In this document: piece after piece, positions 1 through 10,750 of the stretch | How positions within the stretch are numbered: the stretch's first letter is position 1 | Layout of the letters: each line of letters opens with the position of its first letter | NCBI GenBank assembly: GCA_019022495.1 | Contig: JAFEKR010000013.1 | Span: 558,001 to 622,000 of the forward strand | DNA from: Epichloe hybrida | Lineage: Eukaryota; Ascomycota; Sordariomycetes; Hypocreales; Clavicipitaceae | Reading direction: 5' to 3' | DNA: 64,000 nucleotides | The notes under the pieces: model-generated | The model's database searches: none | Told to the model about the DNA's origin: nothing | What the model saw: only the letters and a program-made list of their open reading frames with translations | Translations under genes and position numbers: made by a program

Positions 1-678
1 AGCTTTATTAGTACATTATAGGGACTATAATGTACCTAATGCTACTAATAAGGCCTAATACAGCCTTTACGCTATAGTGGTTATCTACTGTACTAGCTAG
101 TCCCTATATAGAGCATCTAAAAGCAGCTAAAAATCTGCTAAGGTACCTATTAGGGACTAGATTCCTTGCTATAATCTATAGGGGAGACCCTAAAGGTATA
201 GCTAGTAAAAGCCTAATAGGTTATTGTGATAGTGATTTTGCAGGGGATAAAAAGACCTTAAAATCAACCTATACTTATCTATTTAGCTAGCTAGCGGGCC
301 TATTAGCTGGAAATCAAAGAAAGCTAGTACAATAGCTTTATTAACACTAGAAGCTGAAGCTAACGCTATCTACGAGACCTTCCAGGAGCTTTAGTAGCTT
401 TAGGGCTTATTTAAGGAGCTAAAAACCCCTATATCTCCCCCTATCCAGATATATTGCAATAATTAAGGCGCTATAACTACTGCTTATAACCTTACTTTAC
501 ATAGTTATACAAAGCATACCTTACTAAAGTTTAACTATATTAGGCAATAAGTTTTAAAGGGTTTAGCTAAAATTGAATATCTAGATACGAAGTTAATGCC
601 TATAGATAGTCTTACGAAACCTCTTTCTAAACCTCTTTATCAGGCTTTTATTAAGCTTCTAGGGCTTAATAATTACTA
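1..678 (+). pseudogene. Ty1/copia pol relic: end of reverse transcriptase and RNase H
   Basis: Plus-strand reading gives the C-terminal part of a copia polyprotein, whose RNase H removes the RNA strand of the RNA/DNA hybrid during reverse transcription. Visible blocks in order are HLKAAKNLLRYL (about 130), YCDSDFAGDKKTLKSTY (about 220-270, the first acidic residues of RNase H), TLEAEANAIYE (about 345-375), a HTLLKFNYIRQ block (about 510-545) and the terminal DSLTKPLSKPLYQAFIKLLGL (605-668). In-frame TAG/TAA codons stand where Gln or Trp is expected, so the gene is dead. The window starts inside the element, so gag, protease, integrase and most of the RT are missing. It is followed by a polypurine tract and an LTR in the right order. 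The family call is firm. Confidence 0.85.
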
Positions 679-885
679 AACTAACAACTAATTCCCTTTA
701 ACAGGGAACCAAAAACAATGTTAAAAAGGGAGCTATATTTAATAATAGCTAGGAATCTAAAAAGGGGGTCTTTTATCTTTTCCTGTTCTTCCCTTTTATT
801 TGTTATTATCAAAAGTTATTTTTTTACCCTATAGTCTCTTTGTACACTTCTAATTGCTTTAAATATAATTCTTTTATAAAGGGGG
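679..885 (+). other. 3' untranslated region and polypurine tract of the copia element
   Basis: No coding signal is seen between the end of the copia pol relic and the LTR. The stretch ends in AAAGGGGG (878-885) directly before TGTTAAAAAT, the expected layout of the plus-strand primer next to a 3' LTR. A second purine run (AAAAAGGGGG, about 759-768) lies upstream and could be a duplicate tract. Confidence 0.65.
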
Positions 886-1706
886 TGTTAAAAATAAGAC
901 TTATTTTTAGCCCTTTTCTAGTTAAAGAACCTTCTTATTACTAGCTTACTTTGCAAGTCTAATAGCTACACTATAGCTATTAATAGTCGCGAAGGTAGCT
1001 ATTAATAGCTACGTTATAGCTATTAATAGCTGCGTCTAACTATATAAATAACTAATTAGTTAATTACGTTATAGCTATAAGTGTAGCTATAACCACGCTA
1101 CTAGTAATTAGGTAAGCTAGGGTAATGTAAGCTAGGGTAACATAAGCAGGTTACCTTATATATAACTTACCTTATAGCTATCTTTAATAGTGATTTTCTC
1201 TTTAACTAAAGGTTATATAAAAGTTTTATATATAGTAAATTAAAGCTTAAAGATAGGGCTTTCTTTTTATATAAGGTTATTTTTTAGACTAAAAGTTAGT
1301 GCATATAGGTTGCTAGCTAGTATAGTAGTGAGTTAATTTTTTGGTTTTTATATACAAATAAATTTTACAGAAAATCAAAAGTAGCTCGCAAGACCCCGCT
1401 AGTAGCCTAGATCCTCTAATATAGTTAGTAAGTCTATGAGAGAAAGAAAATCTTTTTAACTAGCTAGATAGCTAGTCCTCTTAACTAATAACAGCCGCAT
1501 TACCTGTATAACGTATCTAAAATTAATTCTATTGCTTTATTAGATATTATAAAAGTAATTTAGATTAAATTCTATTAGTTAATAACTGCCAGAAACTTCC
1601 GTTGCGTTATGTTAATTGAATTAACGTTGCGGCCCTATCGGTCCCTGACCGTAGAGCTTGCACTTGTACAGCTGTTGCTAGCTAGCAACTAGCTCCCTAC
1701 TTTTCA
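886..1706 (+). repeat. 3' LTR of the copia element (821 bp)
   Basis: It begins TGTTAAAAATAAGAC straight after the polypurine tract and ends CCCTACTTTTCA, so it has TG...CA termini. The same sequence recurs on the minus strand at 52504-53260, which fixes both ends. The copy here is more RIP-mutated in places: a segment that retains GCGTCCGACCG in the other copy is eroded here. A short near-tandem pair (TAGCTAGGGTAA, about 1113-1142) lies inside both copies. The target duplication cannot be tested because the 5' end lies outside the window. Confidence 0.85.
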
Positions 1707-1951
1707 ATAAGCTTACCTCCCCCCCTCTAGATCCCTAGTAGATAGGACTAAGAGGTACTTATTAAAGGGAATACTATCTAGGAATTACTTTAGTTTAGGG
1801 GTATAGAAGATATAGTAATAGTAGTAAATAAAGCTATAGGCTAGACTATAGTAGTAGTAGCTAGAAAACTCCCTAGTAGGGATATAATTATTATCTTTAA
1901 AGGAAATACTACCTAATATAAAGAAAACTAAAAATAGATTACTAAAGTATT
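1707..1951. other. Unassigned AT-rich spacer
   Basis: This lies between the copia LTR and a minus-strand gypsy LTR. It holds a C8 run (about 1718-1725) and purine-rich DNA with many AGTAGTAG repeats. I see no coding frame, terminal repeat or RNA gene. It is probably older transposon sequence that served as target for one or both neighbours. Confidence 0.4.
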
Positions 1952-2142
1952 TGTGAGAACAAAGGGATAGCTAGGCAAGAGGTATGGGGGCGTTCGTATA
2001 TTGACTAAAGCTTGCTAGGTCTAAGTGTGTTATGCGTGCGAGTTACTAACTTATAGCTAGTAGCTTGCTAGTGTCACGTGGACCTAGCCCTATAGCGTGG
2101 TGCGCTAGTGGGGTGTACCCGTGTTGTGAGTAGGGCCTCATA
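1952..2142 (-). repeat. Gypsy-3-family LTR, minus strand, little RIP damage
   Basis: The reverse complement matches the LTR pair of Gypsy-3 (19789-19990 and 26186-26387) over nearly its whole length. Shared blocks include the CCTAGCAAGC...TAACACACTTAGACC region, the CACGTGACACTAG block and the GAGGCCCTACTCA end. It is about 11 bp shorter, with changes in the GCGCACCAC segment. The adjoining sequence on its right is the matching polypurine tract and internal 3' end, so this is a 3' LTR of a minus-strand element. Many CpG and CpA steps survive. Confidence 0.75.
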
Positions 2143-2280
2143 ATTATCCCCTTACTTATAGCTAGGCTCCCGAACGGCTTTCCCTGGCCTTGATACAGCT
2201 GTTTGCCAACTGGCTGACAATGAAAACAATAACAAACAAATCAGTCAGCTTTGCGATATAAATTTCATCGCGACTTATTG
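2143..2280 (-). other. Internal 3' end of a Gypsy-3-family element, with polypurine tract
   Basis: Read on the minus strand, AAGTAAGGGGATAAT (2143-2157) abuts the LTR and mirrors AAGTAAGGGGGTAAT before the 3' LTR of Gypsy-3 (26171-26185). Further right the sequence aligns by eye with the RIP-mutated Gypsy-3 DNA just upstream of its tract, but here it keeps GAACGGC, GGCCTTG and CAGTCAGC-type steps. The alignment fades by about 2280. This copy shows what the family looked like before heavy mutation. Confidence 0.55.
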
Positions 2281-2440
2281 TGAGGCGCTGTACGTAGGAT
2301 TGTGGGGCGCGAGGCCCACAGGGCAGCCCACAGGGTGCGCAAGCAACAGTACAGGTCTTAAGTAATTGTAAGGTGCAATGTTAGCAACGGCTAGCATTGG
2401 CGGATCTTTTGGTCTATTGGGATTCCTAGCACACCTTCTA
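2281..2440. other. GC-richer low-RIP island
   Basis: This stretch has GGGGCGCGAGGCCCACAGGG, GTGCGCAAGCAACAG and other CpG- and CpA-rich sequence that is absent from the surrounding DNA. I see no open frame or RNA gene in it. It may be the unmutated 5' end of the LINE that follows, the continuation of the gypsy fragment before it, or a piece of unique DNA. Confidence 0.4.
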
Positions 2441-5316
2441 GGTCTCTTACAGTATTTAAGCTAGAGGTAGCCCTTTACTATTATATACTTAGCGTTATTA
2501 TTAAAGAATTCCTAACTAAACATACCTCTCTTAAGAACCTAGTAATAGAAATTAGAAAAGCTAATAAGGTAAATATAGTAAAGGTAATAGTAAGATAACC
2601 CTAGGGTAAAGGCGCCTAAAGAACTACTCTAATACTAGGCCTAGCTAAAGTAGAAAATGCTAATAAGATATACTAAGATAGTATAGTCTTTAAAGTAAAG
2701 CTTTTCTAAACTAAACTATATAATAAGACCTTATAACCCTAATAGTACTATAATTACTTTTAAACTAGCTATATAGCTAAGTTCTATAAGGTAGCACTAA
2801 GGTATAGTAAGTATAAAGCTAGCTATTATAAGGATAGAGAGTCCTCCTATCTAGTAAAAGATAGATAGGTAAAGGAGAATTATATCCTATACTCTAGACT
2901 ATACCTAGCCTAGTTAAGGGACTATCCTATCCTAAAAAAGAAGTAAAATACTACTAAAGCAAGATATCTTAAATAGCTCTCTTACTTTACTACTTACTCC
3001 CTAAGCAAAGGCTTAACTATACCCTATAAGAGACCTAGTATAGTAGTAGAACCTATTATTATAGTAAGTAAAAAAAGAGAATGCCCTATAAATACAGAAT
3101 AAAGCGCTAAATAACTAAGATTAGGAAGTATTAGATAGTATATAAAGTAACTTAGAGCTAGAATAAAGCTGGTATAAGATAGTAGTAACTAATAACCTCC
3201 CTAATTAATATAATAATATTATAAGTCCTTTTCTAGAATATAAATAAGAAAAATAAACTAGTATATATAGTGCTCTATTACTAGACTAATATAGATATGA
3301 TTATAATCTAAGAATAGGAATACATAAGAAACCTATAGCCCCTAGCACTAGGCCTTACCTAGTTCTAACTTGCGTATTATAAAAAATATAATATAGTATA
3401 TATAAATAAGAAACATAAAGTAAGGTTATAGTTAGCCTAGGGAGGGACTAACTAGTTACTAGTAAAGCTATAAGGAGTTAATATTTACTCCCTTTACTTA
3501 GAGGGATATAGCAATAACTAGAATACCCTTATTTACATAATTAACCTAAAGAAGCCTTATAACTAAAGTATATTTATAGGTAACTTTAACTAAAAGCACC
3601 CCCTCTAGGATAAGCTAGATAGGAAAACTAATAAAGTAAATAAACTACTAGAGTTTATAGACTAGTAAAGGCTTAGACTTATTACACCCTAGGGTAAGCC
3701 TATAAGATAATATAAAGATAATAAAAATAGCACTATTAATCTAGTATAGGCTATGCTAGATATTAGAGTTTACTATAAAGGCGCTAAAGATATCCCTAGA
3801 TTTAACTATATTCTATAACTAATTAGTATCTTTAATAAACAGCAGGAAGCTATCCCCTAGGTCCTTAAATATATATAGGGAGCTATAAACTAACTATATA
3901 TAAAGGCAAAGGCTATAATTAGACTCTAGCCTAAGAATACGCTAGACTTATATAATAAAAAGGGAATAAATAACTATATAATATAGCTTATTATAAGCCT
4001 ATAATAGATTATAGATAAGGTAGTCCTAAAGAAGGCCTAGGGACTCCCTAGCCTAGAGGTATAGTAGTTAAGGAAAGCCTAAGAGTTAGTTAGTAAAGCA
4101 AGGCAAGCTAAGAGATAATAAAGATGCTAGAGAACTAATATAAACTAGCAAGCCTATACTAAGGTAAATAAGGACTAAGAATATATTATAAGGGAAGAGA
4201 AAAGAAATATATAAAGGGATGTATTATAAAAGGCTAATATATAGGAAAAAGATAGAGGGGTCTAGAGGCTTAAGAGATAGGCTTAGCTTTAAAGCTAGGC
4301 CTCCCTAGAGCTCCCTAGACTCCTTAAGCTAGAAAGAAGCAAAAATAACCTTAACCTAGCTACTATATATAATAATAAGGCTAGCGTACTAGCATAAAGA
4401 TTCTTCCCTAAGCTAATAGTAAACCTCTTATATATACTAAACCTCTCCTTCCTAGAGCTAGAAAATATACTATTACTAAATAAAGAATAATTTAAGTAAG
4501 AGGAGATTAATAATATCCTAGTAAATATAGCTAGCTAGAAAGCGCTAGGAGATAATAAACTCCTAGTAGGCCTTATTAAAGCTTATAATAACCTAGCTAA
4601 AGATACTATAGCTAGGCTTCTAAATATAGTCCTAGAAATAAGATACTTTCTAGCTTACTTCTAAATTATAAGGGTAGTAGTAATTAGAAAACCTAGTAAA
4701 ACTACTAAGGAAATAAGGAGAGCTAATATATAAAGACTAATCTTACTACTTAATATAGTAAGAAAGATTATAGAAGTAGTAATAGTAAAGTAACTTATAG
4801 CCTTTACTAAGGTAAAGAGGCTACTTCTTAAACTCTAAATAAATAATAGGATAAATAGATTAATAAAAACTATAATAAGAGTTCTTATTAAATATATTAG
4901 GAAGGCCTAGGGAAGGGGTAGTATTACCTTACTAGTGTAAATAAATATATCTTTAGTATTTAATAAAGTTAGCTACCTATACCTAATATACTTACTTATA
5001 AAGATAGGAGTCCTATAATAGCTAATAATAGTAATATAAAGCTTCCTTATAAATAGAATAAGCTAGCTTAGCTTTAATAAAGAACTTTTTAAATTATTTA
5101 TAATTAAGGCTAGTACCTTATAAGGTTTACCCCTCTCCTTAATCCTTTTCTTACTTTACTTAGCAAAGCTTTATATTTACCTCTAGGCTATTCTAAGTAT
5201 AGTAGCTATAGGATTTATAAATAATATAAATATAGTAGCCTTTAGTAAGAATATAGTATAAACCTAGAGAAAACTAGAAGCTATGTAAAAAATCTATAAG
5301 AAATAAGTAAAGTAAG
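2440..5316 (+). pseudogene. LINE (non-LTR retrotransposon) relic, 5' part: zinc knuckle, endonuclease, reverse transcriptase
   Basis: The plus-strand reading is coherent once TAG/TAA is read as Gln. It starts with a gag-like N-terminal part, then a CCHC-type knuckle region near 2740-2850 with Cys changed to Tyr (YYNYFQTSYIAKFYK). An endonuclease-like region follows (about 3300-3900, with PLYLEGYSNN-like blocks). The reverse transcriptase lies at about 4600-5311, with TLQGLPLSLILFLLY (from GxPQGSPLSPxLF, about 5115-5160) and GFINNINIVAFSK (from FVDDxN, about 5210-5250), where both catalytic Asp are now Asn. The protein runs directly into the 3' part at 15986, across the insertion of Gypsy-1. 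LINEs copy themselves by target-primed reverse transcription. Confidence 0.8.
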
Positions 5317-5524
5317 TGTTACGTGCTGGCTTTGCACGTTGTTAGGTCGAATCCGCCAGAGGGGCTAATGGATTCGTAGGTTTGTAAGTTATGCTAAGTT
5401 TACTTATAAAAGCTACTCTTAGGGGTAGGTTTAGATGTTAGAAGTAAGTTGATTTTTCTATCTATAATGCTAAACTCGTTCTTATCCTTGTTATTAGTAG
5501 CTAAGCTTATTTTGCTATATAATA
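5317..5524 (-). repeat. Gypsy-1 3' LTR (208 bp)
   Basis: This is the left LTR, lying 3' with respect to the minus-strand coding direction. It aligns base for base with 15773-15980. All differences I can see are transitions; for example, the inner end ATATAATA stands for ACGTAACA. Confidence 0.92.
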
Positions 5525-8400
5525 AGTGCTAGGCGTGCCTTAAAAGATAACTGTCCTAGTTATAACTAGCTAAACCCTAGTCTAATTTAGTATCTATAAT
5601 AAAGTAAAATAATTTTCTCTTAGTAATAGAAGTGAAAATAAAGGAAAGTAAATTTATTATGTTTATTACTAAATACGTAACTACTATACTCCTTTGATAA
5701 TGTTAATTAGAATTGTTATGTTAAATAATGAATTCTTGATTCTATGACTACTTATTCCTTTTTTCTAAATTGTTTTTTTTCTTCCTTTACCTACTAAATT
5801 CCTTTACTTTAATGTCCTTTTTTGCCTTTTATAATTACGCTTAAGTGTTTTTTATTATTAAATGAAAACGCCTCTTTCTTTATATTTATTAAGTTAGTCT
5901 AGTAACCCTATAAATTTGTCTTTCTTAGTTACGTTTTTATTTACTAGCTTATTTACTTATATATATAGTGTTACTAGACGTGAATCCGCTAGCCTATTAG
6001 GTTTTATATGTGGCGTTACTAATTACGAAACTGCTTAAGCTACTTTTGGCTTTAGTTCTAATTTTTTAGTTAGTCTTTATCTCTTTATTAGCGTTTCTAG
6101 CACTAAAGTATTTATATATACTTGCTTATTTATTAATTTAACTTTATTAGCTAATCCTAGTGTTTATGATTTTCTACGTGGTATTTCTAGCGCTAGAGTG
6201 TTCTTTTATACTTATGCCCTAGCTAATTTAGTACGCTTATCTGCTATTTCTAGCGTGGCTGTTATAGACTATAGCTTTATGACACTTTTCTTTAGTATTT
6301 GTGGTTTAGATTCTACTAGACTTAAGACTATTAAAATTAGTTCTATAGTAACTAATTTTGCTATTTTTATATTTTCTTTAAGCTTCTTTTACTCTAGTGA
6401 GAGCCTGTTAATAGATGTTACTTAAAGATTAATCCTATTATATAGTTCTATTACTATAGCTACTAACTTTACTAACTTTTTCTTATGCTCTTTTCTATTA
6501 ATTATATTATACTTTAGACTATTAATCTAGTTATTAAATTCCTTTAGCACTCTACCTAATTCTAAGCTTAGGATTCTTCCTTTTTAGTCCCTTAGTATCT
6601 TTAATACTTAGATAAACTTTTTGGTTATTAATATTATATTCTCCTTTGCTACTTTCTCTAGCTTTATTACCTTAGTCTTATATTTATTAATATCTTTATT
6701 TATATCTTTTATAAGGTTTTCTACCGCTTTAAATTTAGTGTTTATCTTATTAATCTTATTAATTAAATTATTGATTTTACTTATTTTATGCTCCTTGTTT
6801 CTTTCTTTATTCTATTAGAATTCGGCTAATTTAATTATTACTAATATTCTCCTTATCTTAATATAAAGCAAATCTGTCCTCCTAATACTAGCAAGTTCTC
6901 CTATAATTATATTATTTACCCCTTTATATTTATCTACGAATCTTAAAGCTAGTAAGTCTGCTTATGGCGGTAGTAATGCTATACTATTATAGGTAGTATA
7001 TTAGTAGCTATATTTAACTATAATACTATTATAATAAGCTGCTACTACTATTTGTACCTAATTCTTTGCTTATCTAGTTGCTTTACACTCTATTAGATTT
7101 ACTATTAATTAATACACTAGTTTCCTTGCTTATTATACTACCTATTATTATATACTTAACATAGCCTATTATTTATTAAAAATAGTAAAGATTTAGATTA
7201 CTATGTTTTACTATAATATAAAGTAAGCGTCCCTTAAATTTACCTCTAATTTATTAGCTACTATAGTAGTACTATTTAAGGTAAATTTATAAGCACAAGC
7301 CTATATTATATAGCGAATATCCTATACGCTTGCCTTCTAGCTTACTATAGTGTGCCTAAAGCTACTAAAGTTAATTAATTTAATATCTTTTCCTTTATAT
7401 TTAGTATTAAATTCCTTTATTACTCTTTTACGCGCTACTAATCTAATCTTTAGTATTAGTAAATAATTCTCTAATCTAAATCCTAGTTTTCTAAATCTAG
7501 TAAATAGTAATTAAAAATTAAGTTTTCTGATTTACTTATATACTTATAATAGTATAATAAGGTATTTAGCAGGCATGTTATTAATTTTGTCTTTAAATTT
7601 AGTTTTAAGTTCTTTTTCCTTACCCTTAGACCTTATAAAGTTAAATTCTCTATTACTACTAGATTTAGTTTTAGGTTTAGATCCTTTATTATTATTACTA
7701 TTAACTTTATATTTAGTGTTCTTATTACTTAATTAAGTAAGGTTAATTTTCTTTATATTATTACTACTCTTATTACTATCCTAGTAGTTAACTTCCTCTT
7801 TATTACTATTATTTTCCTTAGTTATATAGATAAGTTTATTACTCTTTTAAGCTACTTTACTTAGAGCTTACTATTCTTATTTCTAAATTTATTCCTAATT
7901 ATCTTCTAGTAATTACTATAATACCTAATTACTTTCTTATCTTTTTACCTCTAAATCTAGTACTATAGCTAGGTAATCTTTACTACTATTATTTTTTCTA
8001 TCTATATCTTATAATAAGGGCTTTATTCTAGCTACCTTTTTAATAGTAGTAGTAATAGCTTTAATGTCTTCTACACTGCCTATAGCTACCTATAATAGCT
8101 TATTTAATTTGTCTTATACTATTATTAAGCCTACTAGATACTATTATTAGCGTAAAATTATGATTTACTTTAGTAAATTTATAAACTCTTAAAATTAGTA
8201 AAATTCTAGTACTAACTTTAATATATAGTGTAACTACTTTAGTTCTTTAAAAATAACTACTATGCCTAATTTACATAGAAGGTTATTTACTTATTATTTA
8301 TATACTACCTTTTCTTCATAGGAATTAACTAAGTGTTATACTAAATCTATGTATACTAATTCTCTAATTATTTAATTTTAGTGTATTAAAGCTAGGCACT
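5525..8400 (-). pseudogene. Gypsy-1 accessory coding region downstream of integrase, unrecognised
   Basis: Minus-strand translation remains protein-like long after the chromodomain. The clearest run is 7,575 to 7,200, about 125 codons interrupted only by TAG/TAA: it starts NNMPAKYLIILLQVYKQ and includes LENYLLILKIRLVARKRV and IKLINFSSFRHT. It is preceded (about 7,750-7,580) by a Lys/Ser/Asn-rich low-complexity stretch (SNNNKGSKPKTKSSSNREFN). A further Lys- and Ser-rich frame can be followed towards 6,000. I do not recognise the family. The orientation is the same as gag-pol and the position is between integrase and 3' LTR, so an accessory ORF carried by the element is the simplest reading; an older nested insertion is the alternative. 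Confidence 0.45.
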
Positions 8401-8719
8401 AAATATATAGGTGTACTATATGTATTTACTTATAAATTATTTAGTTATGTATATCTAACTTATTATTAAATAAAATAAAGTCTAGTCTTTTACCTAGGTT
8501 ATAGTGTAGGTTATAATTAATTATATAAGCTTTATATTTAAGCTTAGAAGGAGTGTTTTTATATATTATATAAAACCTCTTATAACTATTATACTTCTTT
8601 ATCTCCTTTAAATAATACTTTTCTACTTCTAATAGCTTATGAAACTTTATTTTTCTTATATTACTAAATTCATGTAACTTAGCTATATAGCAAAAGAAAG
8701 CTTTATAAGATTATATATG

Positions 8720-9000
8720 CTTATACTAAATCTAATTACGCTAAGTTTACGTAAGTATTAGGGTTATTATAAAATATAGAAAATATAATAATTTAAAGAA
8801 TATAACTATATAGGTACTAAATCTAACTACGCTAAGTTTACGTAGGTATTAGGGGTTATTATAAGGTATAAAGAATATAAGAGTTAAATAAATATGACTA
8901 CGTGGTTATTGAATAGCTTTATAAGGTAATAGGAAATATTAATGTTAAATAAAATTACTTGTGTGTGCACTAGATTTAGCTACGCTAGGAATATAAAGGT
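8720..9000. repeat. Tandem repeat of about 85 bp in the Gypsy-1 3' region
   Basis: Two adjacent units share CTAAATCTAACTACGCTAAG, TTTACGTA.GTATTAGG and GTTATTATAA blocks (about 8,728-8,800 and 8,817-8,885). A third, partial unit starts near 8,968 (CTAGATTTAGCTACGCTAGG). There are no spacers of constant size and no CRISPR-like architecture. It lies just downstream of the chromodomain and may be a regulatory or 3' UTR minisatellite of the element. Confidence 0.6.
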
Positions 9001-9199
9001 ATTATGAGATGTTATAGGATATAGGTTAAGTGGGTTACCCTTGGCTGACGTGATAAATAATATGTGTAGGAGGATATAATAATTCCGTGCTAATGTATTG
9101 AATTTACCCCTTATTATTATGCCTTTCCTTTGTTATTATTATTCTATAGGAGGTTTAAGGCCTTTTTTTGTATACTCCCTTACTTAATTAATCGGGTTT

Positions 9200-10750
9200 T
9201 TCTTAAGATAATCCTTTACTATCTCTGCTATATTAATCCTTATTTTATTTTCTATAATCTATTAGTTATTCTTAGTAGTATAGCCTTTCTATTTAATAAG
9301 GAATTTAATTCTTAATGTTTTAGTTTGCTTAAAAATCTTAATCTAATAGCTATAAATTCTCTTAATTTTCTAATGGTTCGCTTCCTGCGAATTATTAAAT
9401 ATAATTAGCGGAGGAGCTGCCTTTTCTCTCTTAAATAAGTCTTTTCCTTAGGCTAGCTTCTAAATCTATATAGCTAATACTACTAGATATACACGCGAAT
9501 TTAAAGGGAAATCTAATTAATATACTAAGGGATTTACTTTTTCTAATACCTTATATAGCCTTGCCCTTTATAGGGACTATTTTTTCTTTAGTTTGCTAGG
9601 TAATTTATATCCCTTATGTAGTTATAGATATACTATGTCTCCTTTATTAATATTAACTAGTTTATAGTAATTATTATATTGAATTTTAGTAAGCATGGCT
9701 GCTATTGTAATTGCTAATTAGGCCTTATGCTAGTATAATTTTTATAGTAATATAATATTATTTATGTTAGATTTAGTGTTAGTTATATTATTTAGAGAGA
9801 GTAAATTAATAATACTTAGCAAATAGAAACCATATAGTAGCTTATTAAAAGCCTGCCCTATGCCTATAGCTATAGTGTTATTTTGCTAATGCTATAGTGC
9901 TAGTAGCAATAATGTCTATGTTATATCTAGGTCTGTTACTATATGATATTATATTATAATTATTACTATCTTATTTTTCCTTTCTGCGGTTTTATTTATC
10001 TAAGGGTAATATACTATGCCTATAAGGAGTTTAACTCCTATATGCCTAAATATCTCCCTTTATATATTAGATATAAACTTTAGGTCTCTATTACTAATAA
10101 TTTATCTTAGTAATCCTTAGTTTATAATATATAAGGTATAGAGAAGTAGTTTTACCTAAATTTCCGCTAGATATATAGTATGCCCTAGTATTAGAAGAGT
10201 TCTCTTACTAAATAAATAATTTACTAGGTATAGTGAATTATATATAGTATACCTCTTTATTTACTATATAGTGTTTATAGCTAATACTTCTAGTATATTT
10301 ATTATAAAATTAAGTGAAATTATGTAAAAAGGTATTAGCTTTAACTATAATAGTTATAACTCCCTAGGCGGTTTTAACTAATTAATGGCGTTTTCCTAAC
10401 ATACTATATAATAGGTAATATACTTATAAATTTACTAGCTTATACGTGGAAAATAGACTAATTATAACTCTGCTACTATTCTAGTAATTCTAAAATAGTG
10501 TTAGTTATTATATACTAGATATAAGATAGATTTGACCTTAGTTATTAGAATATAAAGCTAGAAGAATCTATTCCCACTATAGTAGTATAGTAGACTATCT
10601 TTACGTAAATCCTATCTATATAAAGGAATTCTTAGTTTAACTCTAGTATCCCTTGCTGCTTACCTTTCCTAATAGGCTTTTATAGCTAAGATAATTTAGC
10701 TGAATTTTTAGTCTAGCTAGTATTCTAATATAATTCTAGCCTTGAGTTTA
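9200..10750 (-). pseudogene. Gypsy-1 integrase with C-terminal chromodomain
   Basis: Integrase inserts the cDNA into the genome. On the minus strand the core shows IISNRDLKFISN (about 10,110-10,075; the second catalytic Asp is Asn) and YYPQINKTAERKNK (about 10,030-9,985; the catalytic Glu is kept). A GYKLPSKLKKK-like C-terminal region follows. Next comes a chromodomain, RIYSYQIKIF...KFLIKQKGYTTKNNQ (about 9,385-9,230), matching the W.VE.IL...YLVKWKGY...NQW pattern with Trp codons turned into stops. Chromodomains of this class are known to bind methylated histone H3 tails and steer insertion to heterochromatin, which would fit the nested insertion seen here. The gene is dead. Confidence 0.82.

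Noticed and set aside
6198..6818. Two short plus-strand open frames (75 and 65 codons), hydrophobic
   Set aside because: They are antisense to the Gypsy-1 3' coding region. Their Leu/Ile/Phe richness comes from AT-rich codons, and there are no start context or homologous features.
8720..9000. CRISPR-like direct repeats
   Set aside because: There are only two to three long degenerate units, no unique spacers of fixed length, and the context is eukaryotic transposon DNA.
9130..9315. 61-codon plus-strand open frame
   Set aside because: It is the antisense shadow of the Gypsy-1 chromodomain, which is clearly readable on the minus strand.
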